64,000 nt of DNA from Zeaxanthinibacter sp. PT1 (GCF_028464225.1 NZ_JAQPCN010000001.1:124001-188000); one strand, 5' to 3'. Shown: positions 26,632 to 35,476, counted from the stretch's first letter. Numbers and translations: made by a program. Notes: generated by a model not told the origin, from the sequence alone.

Positions 26632-29253
26632 TTGGCTAATTCCGGAAAAACAAAGAAGGTCACTCCCTTAATGCAGCAATACGGTACGATAAAACGCAAG
26701 TACCCCGATGCGCTGCTACTCTTCCGCGTAGGAGACTTTTACGAGACTTTCGGGGAAGATGCCGTGAAGGCCGCACGTATCCTGGGCATTGTGCTCACCC
26801 ACCGGAACAACGGGGGCGACCAGACCGAACTGGCAGGCTTTCCACACCATTCGCTGAACACCTACCTCCCGAAACTGGTTAAGGCCGGGGAAAGGGTAGC
26901 CATCTGCGACCAACTGGAAGACCCGAAGCAGACCAAGACTATCGTAAAGCGGGGCGTTACCGAACTGGTGACCCCGGGGGTAGCCCTGAATGACGATATC
27001 CTTACAGCCAAAAGCAACAACTTTCTCTGCGCCGTACATTTTGGCCGTAAAACCTACGGCATTGCTTTCCTCGACATATCTACCGGGGAATACCTCTGTT
27101 CCGAAGGTAATGCAGAGCAGATCGATAAATTACTGCAGAATTTCAGTCCGACCGAGGTACTGATCTCCAAGGCCAATAAGAAAGAATTTGCACAGCAGTT
27201 CGGAAGCGAACACCACACTTTTTTCTGTGAAGACTGGATCTTCCAGGAAGATTACGCCAATGAAACCCTGACCGGGCATTTTAAGACCACTACCTTAAAA
27301 GGATTCGGCGTGGCCCAGTTGGCCCACGGGATCATCGCGGCCGGGGCGATCCTGCATTACCTGTCCGAGACCCAGCACCGGCAGTTACAACACATCAGCA
27401 GTATTAAGCGCATCGCGGAAGAAGAATACATATGGATGGATAAGTTCACCATCCGCAACCTGGAATTGTACCACAGTCCGCATGCCCAGGCCATCACCTT
27501 GTTTGACGTGATCGATAAGACCATTTCGCCTATGGGTGGGCGCTTATTAAAAAGATGGCTGGCCCTGCCCCTGAAAAACCTGGAAAAGATTAAAGCACGG
27601 CACGAGGTGGTCGCTGCCTTGAAGGAGGATATGTCCTGCCTGGACCAGACCCGGCTGCAGTTGAAGAAGATCGGGGACCTGGAGCGGCTGATCTCCAAGC
27701 TGGCCACCGGGAAGATCAGTCCCCGCGAGGTGGTCTATTTAAAAAATTCCCTGGAGGCCCTTGTGCCTATCAAAGCAAGGTTGGCACAGCACAGTCACCA
27801 GGCCCTGCAACAACTGGCCGGGCAGCTGGAAGATTGTGAACCCTTACGCAGCAAGATCAAGGAGGTCCTCTTCGAGGATGCCCCTACCCAGGTACAGAAA
27901 GGCGGGGTGATCGCCACCGGCTTCTCCGAAGAACTGGACGAATTGCGGAACCTGGCATTCCGCGGGAAGGACCTCTTAGACGAAATGCTGAAGCGGGAGA
28001 CGGAACGCACCGGGATCACATCCCTGAAGATCGCATCAAACAATGTTTTTGGCTATTACATAGAAGTACGGAATACGCATAAGGACAAAGTGCCGGAAGA
28101 GTGGACGAGGAAACAGACCCTGGTCAACGCCGAGCGTTATATCACCGAGGAACTGAAGGAATACGAGGCCAAGATCCTGGGCGCTGAAGAACGTATACTG
28201 GACCTGGAGCAGCAGCTGTTTGTTCAATTGCTGGCATGGATGCAGGCCTATATAGAACCGGTACAGCAGAATGCGAGGTCCATAGCCCGGCTGGACTGCC
28301 TCTGTGGTTTTGCCCAGCTGGCAGTGGAGAACAACTACACTCAGCCGGAACTGAACGAAGGCACGGAACTGAAGATCAGCAACGGTCGCCACCCGGTGAT
28401 CGAAAAACAATTACCCCCGGGAGAAGCCTATGTGCCCAACAATGTTCTCCTGGATCGGGAGCAGCAGCAGATCATCATGATCACGGGACCTAACATGAGT
28501 GGTAAGTCGGCCATACTGCGACAGACCGCCCTGATCGTACTCATGGCGCAGATGGGGAGTTTTGTGCCTGCGGAGGCAGCGGAGATCGGTTACGTGGACA
28601 AGCTGTTCACCCGGGTGGGTGCCAGCGACAATATCTCTATGGGAGAATCCACTTTCATGGTAGAGATGAACGAGACGGCCAGTATCCTGAACAACATCTC
28701 TGACCGCAGCCTGGTATTGCTGGACGAGATCGGGCGGGGTACCAGTACCTATGACGGAATCTCTATTGCCTGGGCTATCACGGAGTATCTGCACGAGCAC
28801 CCAGCCAGGCCCAAAACGCTCTTTGCCACTCACTACCACGAACTGAACGAGATGAGCGCAACGTTTGAGCGCATAGCCAACTACAATGTGGCGGTAAAGG
28901 AACTGAAGGACACGGTGTTGTTTATGCGGAAACTTCAGGAAGGCGGTAGCGCCCACAGTTTTGGTATACATGTGGCCAGGATGGCGGGGATGCCACAGCA
29001 GGTGATCCACAAGGCCGGTCGCATTCTGAAGAAACTGGAGAAGGACCACAGCAGCGAGGCCTTATCTGAAGGATTGAGAGAAGCAAATGACGAATTACAG
29101 TTAAGTTTCTTTAACCTGGATGATCCCTTACTGGAGCAGATCAAGGAAGAAATCCTGAGAACAGACATCGATACGCTGACCCCGGTGGAGGCTTTGATGA
29201 AGCTGAACGAGATCAAGCGGATGCTGGTACGCAAGAAGCAGGCTAATTCCTAG
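26632..29253 (+). CDS. mutS: DNA mismatch repair protein MutS
   Basis: Recognises mismatches and starts MutL-dependent repair. 873 residues. The mismatch-reading FRVGDFYETFGEDA motif (Phe-x-Glu: F-Y-E) is near residue 35, the connector/core domains follow, and the C-terminal ABC ATPase carries Walker A GPNMSGKSA (near residue 620), Walker B LVLLDEIGRGTSTYDG, and FATHYHEL. The start is TTG at 26632, because the preceding reading frame gives MANSGKTKKVTPLMQQY, the normal family opening, and no ATG fits. Confidence 0.95.
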   Translation: MANSGKTKKVTPLMQQYGTIKRKYPDALLLFRVGDFYETFGEDAVKAARILGIVLTHRNNGGDQTELAGFPHHSLNTYLPKLVKAGERVAICDQLEDPKQTKTIVKRGVTELVTPGVALNDDILTAKSNNFLCAVHFGRKTYGIAFLDISTGEYLCSEGNAEQIDKLLQNFSPTEVLISKANKKEFAQQFGSEHHTFFCEDWIFQEDYANETLTGHFKTTTLKGFGVAQLAHGIIAAGAILHYLSETQHRQLQHISSIKRIAEEEYIWMDKFTIRNLELYHSPHAQAITLFDVIDKTISPMGGRLLKRWLALPLKNLEKIKARHEVVAALKEDMSCLDQTRLQLKKIGDLERLISKLATGKISPREVVYLKNSLEALVPIKARLAQHSHQALQQLAGQLEDCEPLRSKIKEVLFEDAPTQVQKGGVIATGFSEELDELRNLAFRGKDLLDEMLKRETERTGITSLKIASNNVFGYYIEVRNTHKDKVPEEWTRKQTLVNAERYITEELKEYEAKILGAEERILDLEQQLFVQLLAWMQAYIEPVQQNARSIARLDCLCGFAQLAVENNYTQPELNEGTELKISNGRHPVIEKQLPPGEAYVPNNVLLDREQQQIIMITGPNMSGKSAILRQTALIVLMAQMGSFVPAEAAEIGYVDKLFTRVGASDNISMGESTFMVEMNETASILNNISDRSLVLLDEIGRGTSTYDGISIAWAITEYLHEHPARPKTLFATHYHELNEMSATFERIANYNVAVKELKDTVLFMRKLQEGGSAHSFGIHVARMAGMPQQVIHKAGRILKKLEKDHSSEALSEGLREANDELQLSFFNLDDPLLEQIKEEILRTDIDTLTPVEALMKLNEIKRMLVRKKQANS

Positions 29254-29334
29254 TATTTTTAGGAAGTAAATACGGGGAAACCAGGGGCTTGCAGAAAATC
29301 GCAGAAAAGTTCTTTACTTTTTACAGAATTGTAT

Positions 29335-29342
29335 TAAATTTG
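29335..29342 (+). promoter_or_regulatory. -7 element upstream of the tRNA genes
   Basis: TAAATTTG fits TAnnTTTG; upstream DNA is T-rich (TTCTTTACTTTTTAC) but lacks a strict TTG at -33. It would start transcription near 29349, ahead of the tRNA-like fragment and both tRNAs. Confidence 0.45.
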
Positions 29343-29382
29343 CGTCCGCATCCGGTAAGGATGCCGCGTTCTTACATACCAT

Positions 29383-29460
29383 GCGAAAATAGCTTCCCGT
29401 AGGTACGGGAGTAGAGCGCCAAGAAGTTCAGTACTTCACTCGCTCGCTATTTTCCGCAAA
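29383..29460 (+). pseudogene. tRNA-Gly-like remnant
   Basis: GCGAAAATAGCT (29383-29394) is identical to the first 12 bases of the real tRNA-Gly. After a small hairpin insertion (CCCGTAGGTACGGG), AGTAGAGCGCCA repeats the D-arm/anticodon-side sequence. No anticodon or T arm follows; instead the DNA returns as the near-complement GCTATTTTCCGC (29446-29457). It looks like a partial, rearranged tRNA duplication rather than a functional tRNA. Confidence 0.6.
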
Positions 29461-29463
29461 ACT

Positions 29464-29536
29464 GCGAAAATAGCTCAGTTGGTAGAGCGCCACCTTGCCA
29501 AGGTGGAGGTCGCGGGTTCGAATCCCGTTTTTCGCT
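29464..29536 (+). tRNA. tRNA-Gly (anticodon GCC)
   Basis: A 73-nt cloverleaf: acceptor GCGAAAA / TTTTCGC, D arm GCTC-GAGC, anticodon stem CCACC / GGTGG with loop TTGCCAA, and T arm GCGGG-TTCGAAT-CCCGT. CCA is not encoded. Confidence 0.96.
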
Positions 29537-29544
29537 CGATCGGA

Positions 29545-29570
29545 AAAACGCTGCTTGCCAGCGTTTTTTT
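29545..29570 (+). terminator. hairpin between the two tRNA genes
   Basis: AAAACGCTG / CAGCGTTTT with a 5-base loop, followed by Ts: an intrinsic-terminator shape placed 9 nt after tRNA-Gly. Confidence 0.7.
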
Positions 29571-29576
29571 GTTCAG

Positions 29577-29661
29577 GCTCGAGTGGTGGAATTGGTAGAC
29601 ACGTTGGACTTAAAATCCAATGACCATTGCGGTCGTGCGGGTTCAAGTCCCGCCTCGAGTA
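29577..29661 (+). tRNA. tRNA-Leu (anticodon UAA)
   Basis: 85 nt with the long variable arm of a class II tRNA (TGACCATTGCGGTC). Acceptor GCTCGAG / CTCGAGT, anticodon stem TTGGA / TCCAA with loop CTTAAAA, T arm GCGGG-TTCAAGT-CCCGC. Confidence 0.96.
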
Positions 29662-29671
29662 CACATAGAAG

Positions 29672-29702
29672 AAAAAGCCGCAGCGAAAGTTGTGGCTTTT
29701 TT
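29672..29702 (+). terminator. intrinsic terminator after tRNA-Leu
   Basis: AAAAGCCGCA pairs with TGTGGCTTTT (one G-T pair), followed by T-rich sequence ending at 29702. Confidence 0.75.
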
Positions 29703-30153
29703 AGTTTCCTAAACCACGCCAAGCTCGCTTGAGCGTGGGATAGGGAATGGAAAAAGCAACCCACCGGGTTGGCTTTTCCTTCTTCAAGATGACGTTTACG
29801 GGACTCATCCCGCACTTGCGGGATAATTCCCGCCTCCTTCACAGCCGGGCAGGCCCTCTCACTCAATTTCAAACTTTACAATCAAACCTCAATCTTATTA
29901 ATCGAGCAAAAAAACTTTGAGCGAGGGAACGGGAACGAAGAAAGCAGCACGCAGTGCTGGCTTTTCCTTATTCACCATTTTGCCGTCTTTTTAGGCCGGG
30001 AAGGCGGGCGGCACAAACCGACTGTACCGCAAGAGGTAATTCCCGTCTCCTACGGAGCCGGGCAGGCCCGCCACATCATCACTTCATGCTCCCTGTCTAA
30101 AAAGAAAATTAAAAGGGTAAAGCGGCAGGAGTGCCGGCTCTGGATACGAGTGG
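29703..30153. repeat. gene-free stretch with two diverged repeat units
   Basis: No supported gene. Two units, near 29749-29850 and 29931-30075, each start with a hairpin of the AAGC...GGCTTTTCCTT type and each end with a related AATTCCCG(C/T)CTCC...GCCGGGCAGGCCC stretch. They look like diverged duplications of a post-tRNA terminator region. Confidence 0.5.
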
Positions 30154-31372
30154 CTATCTCAATGTTGGTTCTATGGAAAATTTGTAGCCATAAGTCATCG
30201 GACGAATGGTATATTCATCATGTACCATACTACCCCATGAATTATCGCCTCCTACACCCATTTGTAGCAAGTCAATATTCCATTGAACAGTTTCCCATAA
30301 CTTAATATCCGCACCATGTCTTTTAGTAACCGGAACCAATCCTGAAGCGGATACTCCAGCCTGTTCACTATTAATATCTATTTCTTTCATCCCAAATGGC
30401 CAGACACTGGAATTCAGGAATACATTCCCCTGCAATAACAAGTTCATTGTCTTTGAACTCAAATACATCCACCGAACCTCCGTCTTATTTCCTGTTTCCT
30501 GGGGGCGCATATATCTATGGAACTGATCTTCTACCTTCCCTTTGAAGATTCCAGTCTTAAGTCCGGTTTTCCTGTCCCAATAACTTTCACCAGGACCTTT
30601 TCCGTACCACGAGACCTCTTTGAAATCTCCGGGCAAAGTCATATACATTCCCAATCTCGGAATCAAAGGGAGGGGTTCATGGTTGGGTTTAAAAAGATAA
30701 TTGATTTCTAACCTGCCCGTGGGGTATATTTTATAATTCACCGTCACTTCGGCCTCATTGTTCGGGAGTGTATATGCAACCCTAAATTCGATCCCTGTAT
30801 TTGAAACTGAAGGCTCTGCTATTAATCTAGCCGAATAATTATAACTGGCTTCCTGCCATATTTTCGCCCAATGATGCATATTATTTCCCAAATCATTATC
30901 GGTGGGGGGTCTCCAAAAATTAGGACGGATGGGTTGGCCTGTAATTTTCTTTCCCATAAAGGTCCAGTTGATTATTTCACCACTTCTAGCATCAATTTCC
31001 AGTTTGACTGTCTTATTGGCCAAAACCAAGGTTTTCCCGGACTGCTTTAGAGCCATCTTTGAGCCTACTACGGCAGGTGGTGAACCAAGCGCACCTTTCT
31101 GAAGCACGAATTGGTCCCATGCCACTTCATACCCCGCCGGCATCAGGCTCGTCTTCAGTTTTTGAACCAGACTTAGCTCTAATATATATTCATTCCCTAA
31201 ATCATAGATGGAAGGGAAATTAGCTATAGTTATTATCCTCGACTGACGTGGATCTATATTTAAGACATTTTCAGATTCCCGAAATATTTCTGCCCCATTC
31301 TTCAGAACTGTAATATTAAGCTGCTTATCTGACAAATCAGCGAAATAATTTTTATTATCTACTTCAATGATT
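30154..31372 (-). pseudogene. lacZ-type beta-galactosidase, 3' fragment
   Basis: About 405 residues of a glycoside-hydrolase family 2 protein, missing the N-terminal sugar-binding, immunoglobulin-like and catalytic TIM-barrel domains. What remains is the linker domain ([18 protein letters not shown]) and the C-terminal beta-sandwich of long-chain beta-galactosidases (RPPTDNDLGNNMHHWAKIWQ, WYGKGPGESYWDRKTG, RPQETGNKTEVRW, ending in a hydrophobic strand). No catalytic glutamate is present. The 5' end stops at about 31372, where the sequence switches to the antisense of a recombinase gene, so this is a truncated remnant. Confidence 0.85.
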
Positions 31373-31558
31373 CCACCACCCAACCTGAGGCATGTGCAGG
31401 AGCTGTTGGGGCACTCCAAACCGGAAACCACCATGATCTATACCCATGTAGCCCGGAGAGACCTGTTGAACATCCGCAGTCCATTGGACGATGCAGTGTT
31501 AAAACTGCTGAAGGACGATAAAAATCCACCCCACCTCTCATTATCCGGCGATCTGTAG
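31373..31558 (+). pseudogene. tyrosine recombinase (integron-integrase-like), C-terminal remnant
   Basis: About 60 codons. They read [20 protein letters not shown], which contains the box-II histidine of GH and the nucleophile tyrosine of IYTHV, then [14 protein letters not shown] and a polar tail. A GH...TTMIYTHV...RSPLD ending is characteristic of integron integrases (IntI), though related Bacteroidota tyrosine recombinases can also end this way. The N-terminal core-binding domain and the first catalytic arginine are gone; the sequence breaks into lacZ. Its stop is 34 nt before the first cassette boundary, and it points toward the array. Tyrosine recombinase is near certain; IntI kinship is inference. 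Confidence 0.75.
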
Positions 31559-31601
31559 CAATTATTTTCTATTTTAGTCCGCATATAACCAGTTGGGCAG
31601 C
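31559..31601 (+). other. candidate attI-like site at the head of the cassette array
   Basis: From the recombinase stop to the first cassette core. It ends GCATATAACCAGTTGGGCAGC; the GTT at 31592-31594 is the first cassette boundary, because GTTGGGC is repeated in reverse complement (GCCCAAC) at 34113-34119, the 3' box of cassette 1. The left side lacks the full hairpin seen in the later sites, as expected of an attI. Function inferred from position only. Confidence 0.5.
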
Positions 31602-31643
31602 ATTTTTTTGAAGATCAGAACTACAATTGATAGATCGAAAAAA

Positions 31644-33398
31644 TTACATTAAACTATATTGAAAGCTTTCTTTTGATTTAATAATCTGACCAAATTTATT
31701 CCATTCTTGAACTGATAAATCACTAATAGAATTTTTAGCTATTTCAAAAGAAGATTTTTCATAAGCCTTACCAAAATCAATTCTCATAAGTGTGTCCTTA
31801 TTTATTGACCTTTTACTATCAGAAAAAATTATTGACTTTAGAAATTTTTGGACAATTTCTGAGTTAACCAAAAAATGAGCAATTTGAGCATCTATCAAAT
31901 TTGAAAATCCAATAAAATAACAAGTATCATCTAACATAACTGGCTTTGAATTATGTGGCCTTACCAAAGTAAAATGAGTCGATTTATATAATCCAGATAT
32001 TCCAACTTTAAACGGTGCAAAGGAGTATTCTCCAATCCCAAAAATCGAAAACTCTGGTTTGTTTTTATAAATAGATGATTTACGTTTTGTAAAATATTTT
32101 TTGTTAGATGATAGATATCGATAAGTAAGAGGATAATTAGTCTTTATGTATGCAGTCTCCTGACCAATCTTCCTTTGGGTAATTATGGTTTGTTTCCTAT
32201 ATTCATTTGCTTCCTCCTGTTTAAGATCGGAACTTTTGAGTAAGCCGTATACTAAATTTTCCTCTAAATTGACTTTTTCCTTTAGCCCATTTAAATAATG
32301 CCCATTAACCTGTTTCAACTCCATTACTTTTGAACAATCGTGTTTAACACCCGATCTCCAGGTAAAAATAGACCTTCCATCAATAGAACTAGAAGCATCA
32401 TAATCTTTAATAGAGTATACAAATTTATCTTTATACCAACCGAATTCAGTGATAGATTGAGAAGTATAAAAATCTTTTTCTTCACAAACTAACTCTGGTT
32501 TATGATTTAATTCGCTAATAAAAAGTGAAGCACTCACCGAGACATTAAATTCTTTTTTAGAATCAATTTTTAAACTTTCAGAATTTCCGATAAAGTATTT
32601 ATTTAATCTTTGATCCTGAAGAATATTCTTTATCACAGAATTTTTAATCAAAAATGCAAATATTCCCGTATGTCTATGAAAACATCTAAGCATATGTATA
32701 GATATATACTCTCCTATATCAAAGTTCCCTTTGCCTGTAATTGCATCTAATCCTCTATATTTTTTAAAGTTTGATTTAGTAGGAAGATTTATTGAATCAA
32801 TTGAACCTAATTCAGAATTCGTAACCCAAGGAGGATTTCCAATAATTAAAGTTTTTAAATCCTTTGATGACTTTGCTAATTCTTCATAATCAAATTCAAA
32901 AGCATTCGCGTGAAAAATGTCGATATCAGGTTTTACTTTACTTCCATTCCTTAAAAAGAAATCTAGAATTCCAAATTTGGTTTCCCAGACATACGGCTTA
33001 TAAATTTCAACACCTACAACCTTCTTCAAATTCTCAATTTTACCAAGAGCCGCAATAATAAAGTTGCCTTTACCACAGGTCGGCTCTAATACGAATTCTA
33101 TGTCACTAAATTTGGAATATGAGTAATCAACAGCTTGATCCGCTAAAGCTAAATTAGTTTGAAAATCACCAAACTCACGCCTATCTATCTGTAGAAATTT
33201 ATCATCATACTCATCCAATATTCTACTCAATTGAGAAGCTTCTTCTTGGTTATTAAAGAAATTATTTATTCCACATTGATTTTTAAGTAAATCATTTACC
33301 GATAAATAATCACTTAAAGAATTGATATTTTTTCTAAAAAATTCTAATACCCGTACATTAATAGGTATATCAAAATGATTGTCATTTTCGCTCTCCAT
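31644..33398 (-). CDS. N6-adenine DNA methyltransferase, type II R-M
   Basis: 584 residues. The SAM-binding motif I is EPTCGKGNF (105-113), motif IV of adenine methyltransferases is GNPPWV (NPPW 188-191), and FGDFQTNLALA (76-86) resembles motif X (FQTP-type). The arrangement fits a TaqI/Eco57I-like gamma-type enzyme: N-terminal catalytic domain and a C-terminal target-recognition domain (about 330-580, with FAPFKVGISGLYKS). It would protect DNA from the adjacent candidate endonuclease. Both genes lie on the minus strand inside cassette 1, opposite to the array. Very AT-rich relative to the core, a sign of recent transfer. Confidence 0.82.
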   Translation of the reverse strand: MESENDNHFDIPINVRVLEFFRKNINSLSDYLSVNDLLKNQCGINNFFNNQEEASQLSRILDEYDDKFLQIDRREFGDFQTNLALADQAVDYSYSKFSDIEFVLEPTCGKGNFIIAALGKIENLKKVVGVEIYKPYVWETKFGILDFFLRNGSKVKPDIDIFHANAFEFDYEELAKSSKDLKTLIIGNPPWVTNSELGSIDSINLPTKSNFKKYRGLDAITGKGNFDIGEYISIHMLRCFHRHTGIFAFLIKNSVIKNILQDQRLNKYFIGNSESLKIDSKKEFNVSVSASLFISELNHKPELVCEEKDFYTSQSITEFGWYKDKFVYSIKDYDASSSIDGRSIFTWRSGVKHDCSKVMELKQVNGHYLNGLKEKVNLEENLVYGLLKSSDLKQEEANEYRKQTIITQRKIGQETAYIKTNYPLTYRYLSSNKKYFTKRKSSIYKNKPEFSIFGIGEYSFAPFKVGISGLYKSTHFTLVRPHNSKPVMLDDTCYFIGFSNLIDAQIAHFLVNSEIVQKFLKSIIFSDSKRSINKDTLMRIDFGKAYEKSSFEIAKNSISDLSVQEWNKFGQIIKSKESFQYSLM

Positions 33399-33502
33399 AC
33401 ATCCTATATATTGATTCTAACAAACCTTAATTTTAATCTCCCTTATAAATTATTAGGGCTATTCTAAATATAATACTTCTGTTCCTTAGAAGACTGTCTA
33501 TT

Positions 33503-33988
33503 TTAAAAATCTTTTATCATATCACGAATTTTTTTCATCTTATTAAACTCCTTGTCCATATAACATTCATAAGCAATCTTCAAGCCCCGAAGAAACTCCT
33601 TTTTTGTTTGGTTTTCATTTACTTCTAATTTCTTATTCATTTGAATAACACCCCAACCTTGCGATTCAATTGTTAAGCAATTCCAGCTTATGTGTTCTAC
33701 TGGAATTAATCCAGATTCTTTAATTACCACTATTTCATTATCAACTTTCTTATAATCCACAAAAATGAAAAATAATTTATGACCTTCCTTTTCAAGCCAT
33801 TTAATAAGCTTTTTAGCAGAGATAATATTAGGAGAGTAGTTCTTCTTATCAACGTTATTACTTTTAACATTGACAGGTGATTTTTCATCATTTTTTAACA
33901 AGAAATCACCGATAGCTTTTCTTGTTCCATTGGAAATTGAGCCATATTTTTCGGCCATTTTCACTTCAATTTGACGGTATGCATCCAT
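33503..33988 (-). CDS. putative type II restriction endonuclease
   Basis: 161 residues, upstream of the methyltransferase on the same strand (104-nt gap). The segment KYGSISNGTRKAIGDFLLKN...PVNVKSNNVDKKNYSPNIIS resembles the core of PD-(D/E)xK-like restriction enzymes (acidic residue in IGDFLL, then NVKSNN as the xVK strand), followed by a hydrophobic strand FFIFVDY. The assignment depends on this motif and on the neighbouring methyltransferase; the cleavage specificity cannot be read. Confidence 0.55.
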   Translation of the reverse strand: MDAYRQIEVKMAEKYGSISNGTRKAIGDFLLKNDEKSPVNVKSNNVDKKNYSPNIISAKKLIKWLEKEGHKLFFIFVDYKKVDNEIVVIKESGLIPVEHISWNCLTIESQGWGVIQMNKKLEVNENQTKKEFLRGLKIAYECYMDKEFNKMKKIRDMIKDF

Positions 33989-34109
33989 ATTAAAATTCTT
34001 ACAAAATTGTTAAAATCGGCATGAAAGTACTATATTGTTTTAAGAATAAAAAAGAGAGTTTTTTCCTATAGGAATTTTATATTTTTAAATATGGGAGGTG
34101 GTAAAAAAC

Positions 34110-34247
34110 GCAGCCCAACATCGGTTCATCGCAAATAACGGGTATTGTAGAAAAAGTTTAATTTTAGAAACCAGGAAAGAAAATGGCTAAGCCGACAAGT
34201 CCGCATCCCTACTCCCGCAACTTGCGATAACCGTAACCGTTACCTAC
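34110..34247 (+). repeat. attC-like site S1 (end of C1)
   Basis: Left box GCAGCCCAAC (34110-34119) pairs with the C1 start GTTGGGCAGC. The inner pair GGTTcATCGC / GCGATAACC carries one extra unpaired C. The left spacer is 3 nt, the right spacer 6 nt (gtaacc), and the right core is GTTACCTAC. Confidence 0.75.
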
Positions 34248-34608
34248 AATTGCGCTTAAAGGAGAAATCAATAAGCGTTCTTGGAAGAATAAAACACTTT
34301 CCTCTCACTATCATTAACCTTTGGAAAAATATTGGAAGATCCGTACGGGAAACTATTAATTGGGGCTTTCCTTGAGGTGGTCGGGTGATTGCCGGGTGGC
34401 TTGGGTCACGCAACATTAGGTAACAACGGCTATACTTCAGCGGCACATCCTGCTTTCCGAAAATTTCCTACATTTATTTCAAACTAAACCTGGACCTGAC
34501 TATTCTGGTCGGCGTCGCGCCTTGCCAACGTTAATTTCGCCAGGAAAACCCTGGCGACCCAACGCTCGCGCAACGCCGTGAATACCGCCGAAAGCATAGC
34601 CTGGGCCG
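34240..34608 (+). other. geneless cassette C2 (type A, copy 1)
   Basis: 369-nt cassette with no supported ORF on the plus strand. It begins TTACCTACAATTGCGCTTAA and keeps a GATCCGTACGGGAAAC stretch in all four copies. A minus-strand frame of about 36 residues recurs, but its changes among copies are mostly amino-acid-altering and one copy is frameshifted, so coding is unlikely. Could be an RNA gene or promoter-bearing spacer; unknown. Confidence 0.6.
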
Positions 34609-34617
34609 TTGTGCGTC
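34417..34617 (+). repeat. attC-like site S2 (end of C2)
   Basis: Left box TAGGTAAC pairs with the C2 start GTTACCTA. Inner arms GGCTATAC / GCATAGCC, spacers 3 (aac) and 6 (tgggcc). Right core GTTGTGCGTC. The 200-nt loop region is the type-A form shared with S12, S13 and S16. Confidence 0.8.
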
Positions 34618-34636
34618 ATTTACTTGAAAAAGCTTT

Positions 34637-35347
34637 ATGAGAAACATTGAATCGATCTCCAAATGGATAGAAGAATATTCTGCTGATATTGTTGGTAATA
34701 TTTCCCGCGAAAGTATAGATGTCTACAACTTTATAAAATCTGAGTACGAAACTTCGAATGTTACAACTAATCACCTATTCCAGTTTGTTTTTCGAAGTTT
34801 CTACCGCATGGATAATGCTGGACTAACTCCAGATTTTAAAACGGAATATTTTATTCTTCTCGAAGAGAATAGGAAAGTCGATCGTTTCGACTTTGACAAA
34901 GTACTAAGAAGGTTATATACTTTCCCAAATAGAAAAGGTCAAAATACATTACAGTTTTCGTTTGCTACAAAAATGTTCAATACGATAGATCATTCGATGC
35001 CTATCTATGACAGCGAAGTTTGTAAAATGTTTTCATTATCCAGGCCTTATCAAAGAGAGTTCGATGTCAAATTGGATAAATATTTAGATCAACTTGATGT
35101 AATAAGCAAGGGGTATGAAGAAATTAGGAAATTTAACCTACTCCCTAATGCAATGGGTATGTTTGATAATTACTTTAAAGACCATGCTCTTACAGAATGG
35201 AAAAAATTGGACTTCATATTTTGGTCAGCGGGAAAACTTCAAACTGTGCTCAGTAAAACAGGAGATAATGGTTATCATACTCTAGAAGAATTAGATAAAC
35301 TTGATGCCAAGAGTAAACGAACGCACAACAACGGCTATGCCCAATAG
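34637..35347 (+). CDS. hypothetical protein (cassette C3)
   Basis: 236 residues, soluble, no signal peptide, and no family recognised. It is rich in aromatic and charged residues (FRSFYRMDNAGLTPDFKTEYF, YPFPNRKGQN-like YTFPNRKGQN). The ATG lies 28 nt inside the cassette. The last residues (THNNGYAQ) are encoded by the attC-like site itself: the stop codon falls in its inner arm, so the reading frame was extended or the tail was supplied by the site. Confidence 0.75.
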   Translation: MRNIESISKWIEEYSADIVGNISRESIDVYNFIKSEYETSNVTTNHLFQFVFRSFYRMDNAGLTPDFKTEYFILLEENRKVDRFDFDKVLRRLYTFPNRKGQNTLQFSFATKMFNTIDHSMPIYDSEVCKMFSLSRPYQREFDVKLDKYLDQLDVISKGYEEIRKFNLLPNAMGMFDNYFKDHALTEWKKLDFIFWSAGKLQTVLSKTGDNGYHTLEELDKLDAKSKRTHNNGYAQ

Positions 35348-35455
35348 CTGCCTACAATACTCTATCGAAATATTTCTCTATATTAAAAACCTGAACCCGG
35401 AAAGCGCCAAGTACTCCCATGCCGCTACTGCGCATACCCGAAACCGTTGTATGCC
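35321..35455 (+). repeat. attC-like site S3 (end of C3)
   Basis: Left box ACGCACAAC pairs with the C3 start GTTGTGCGT (9 bases). Inner arms GGCTATGCCCA / TGCGCATACCC. Spacers aac and gaaacc. Right core GTTGTATGCC. Loop of the TCTATATT...CCTGAACC family. Confidence 0.82.
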
Positions 35456-35476
35456 ATATAGACGAACGAACAACAG

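Noticed and set aside
29254-30153. rRNA operon near the tRNA genes.
   Set aside because: No rRNA-like sequence is present; the DNA after the tRNAs consists of terminators and diverged repeats.
34240-34446. A conserved minus-strand ORF of about 60-68 residues in three of the geneless type-A cassettes.
   Set aside because: The changes among copies are mostly amino-acid-altering, one copy is frameshifted, and the frame begins inside the neighbouring site, so it reads as a by-product of the repeated DNA.
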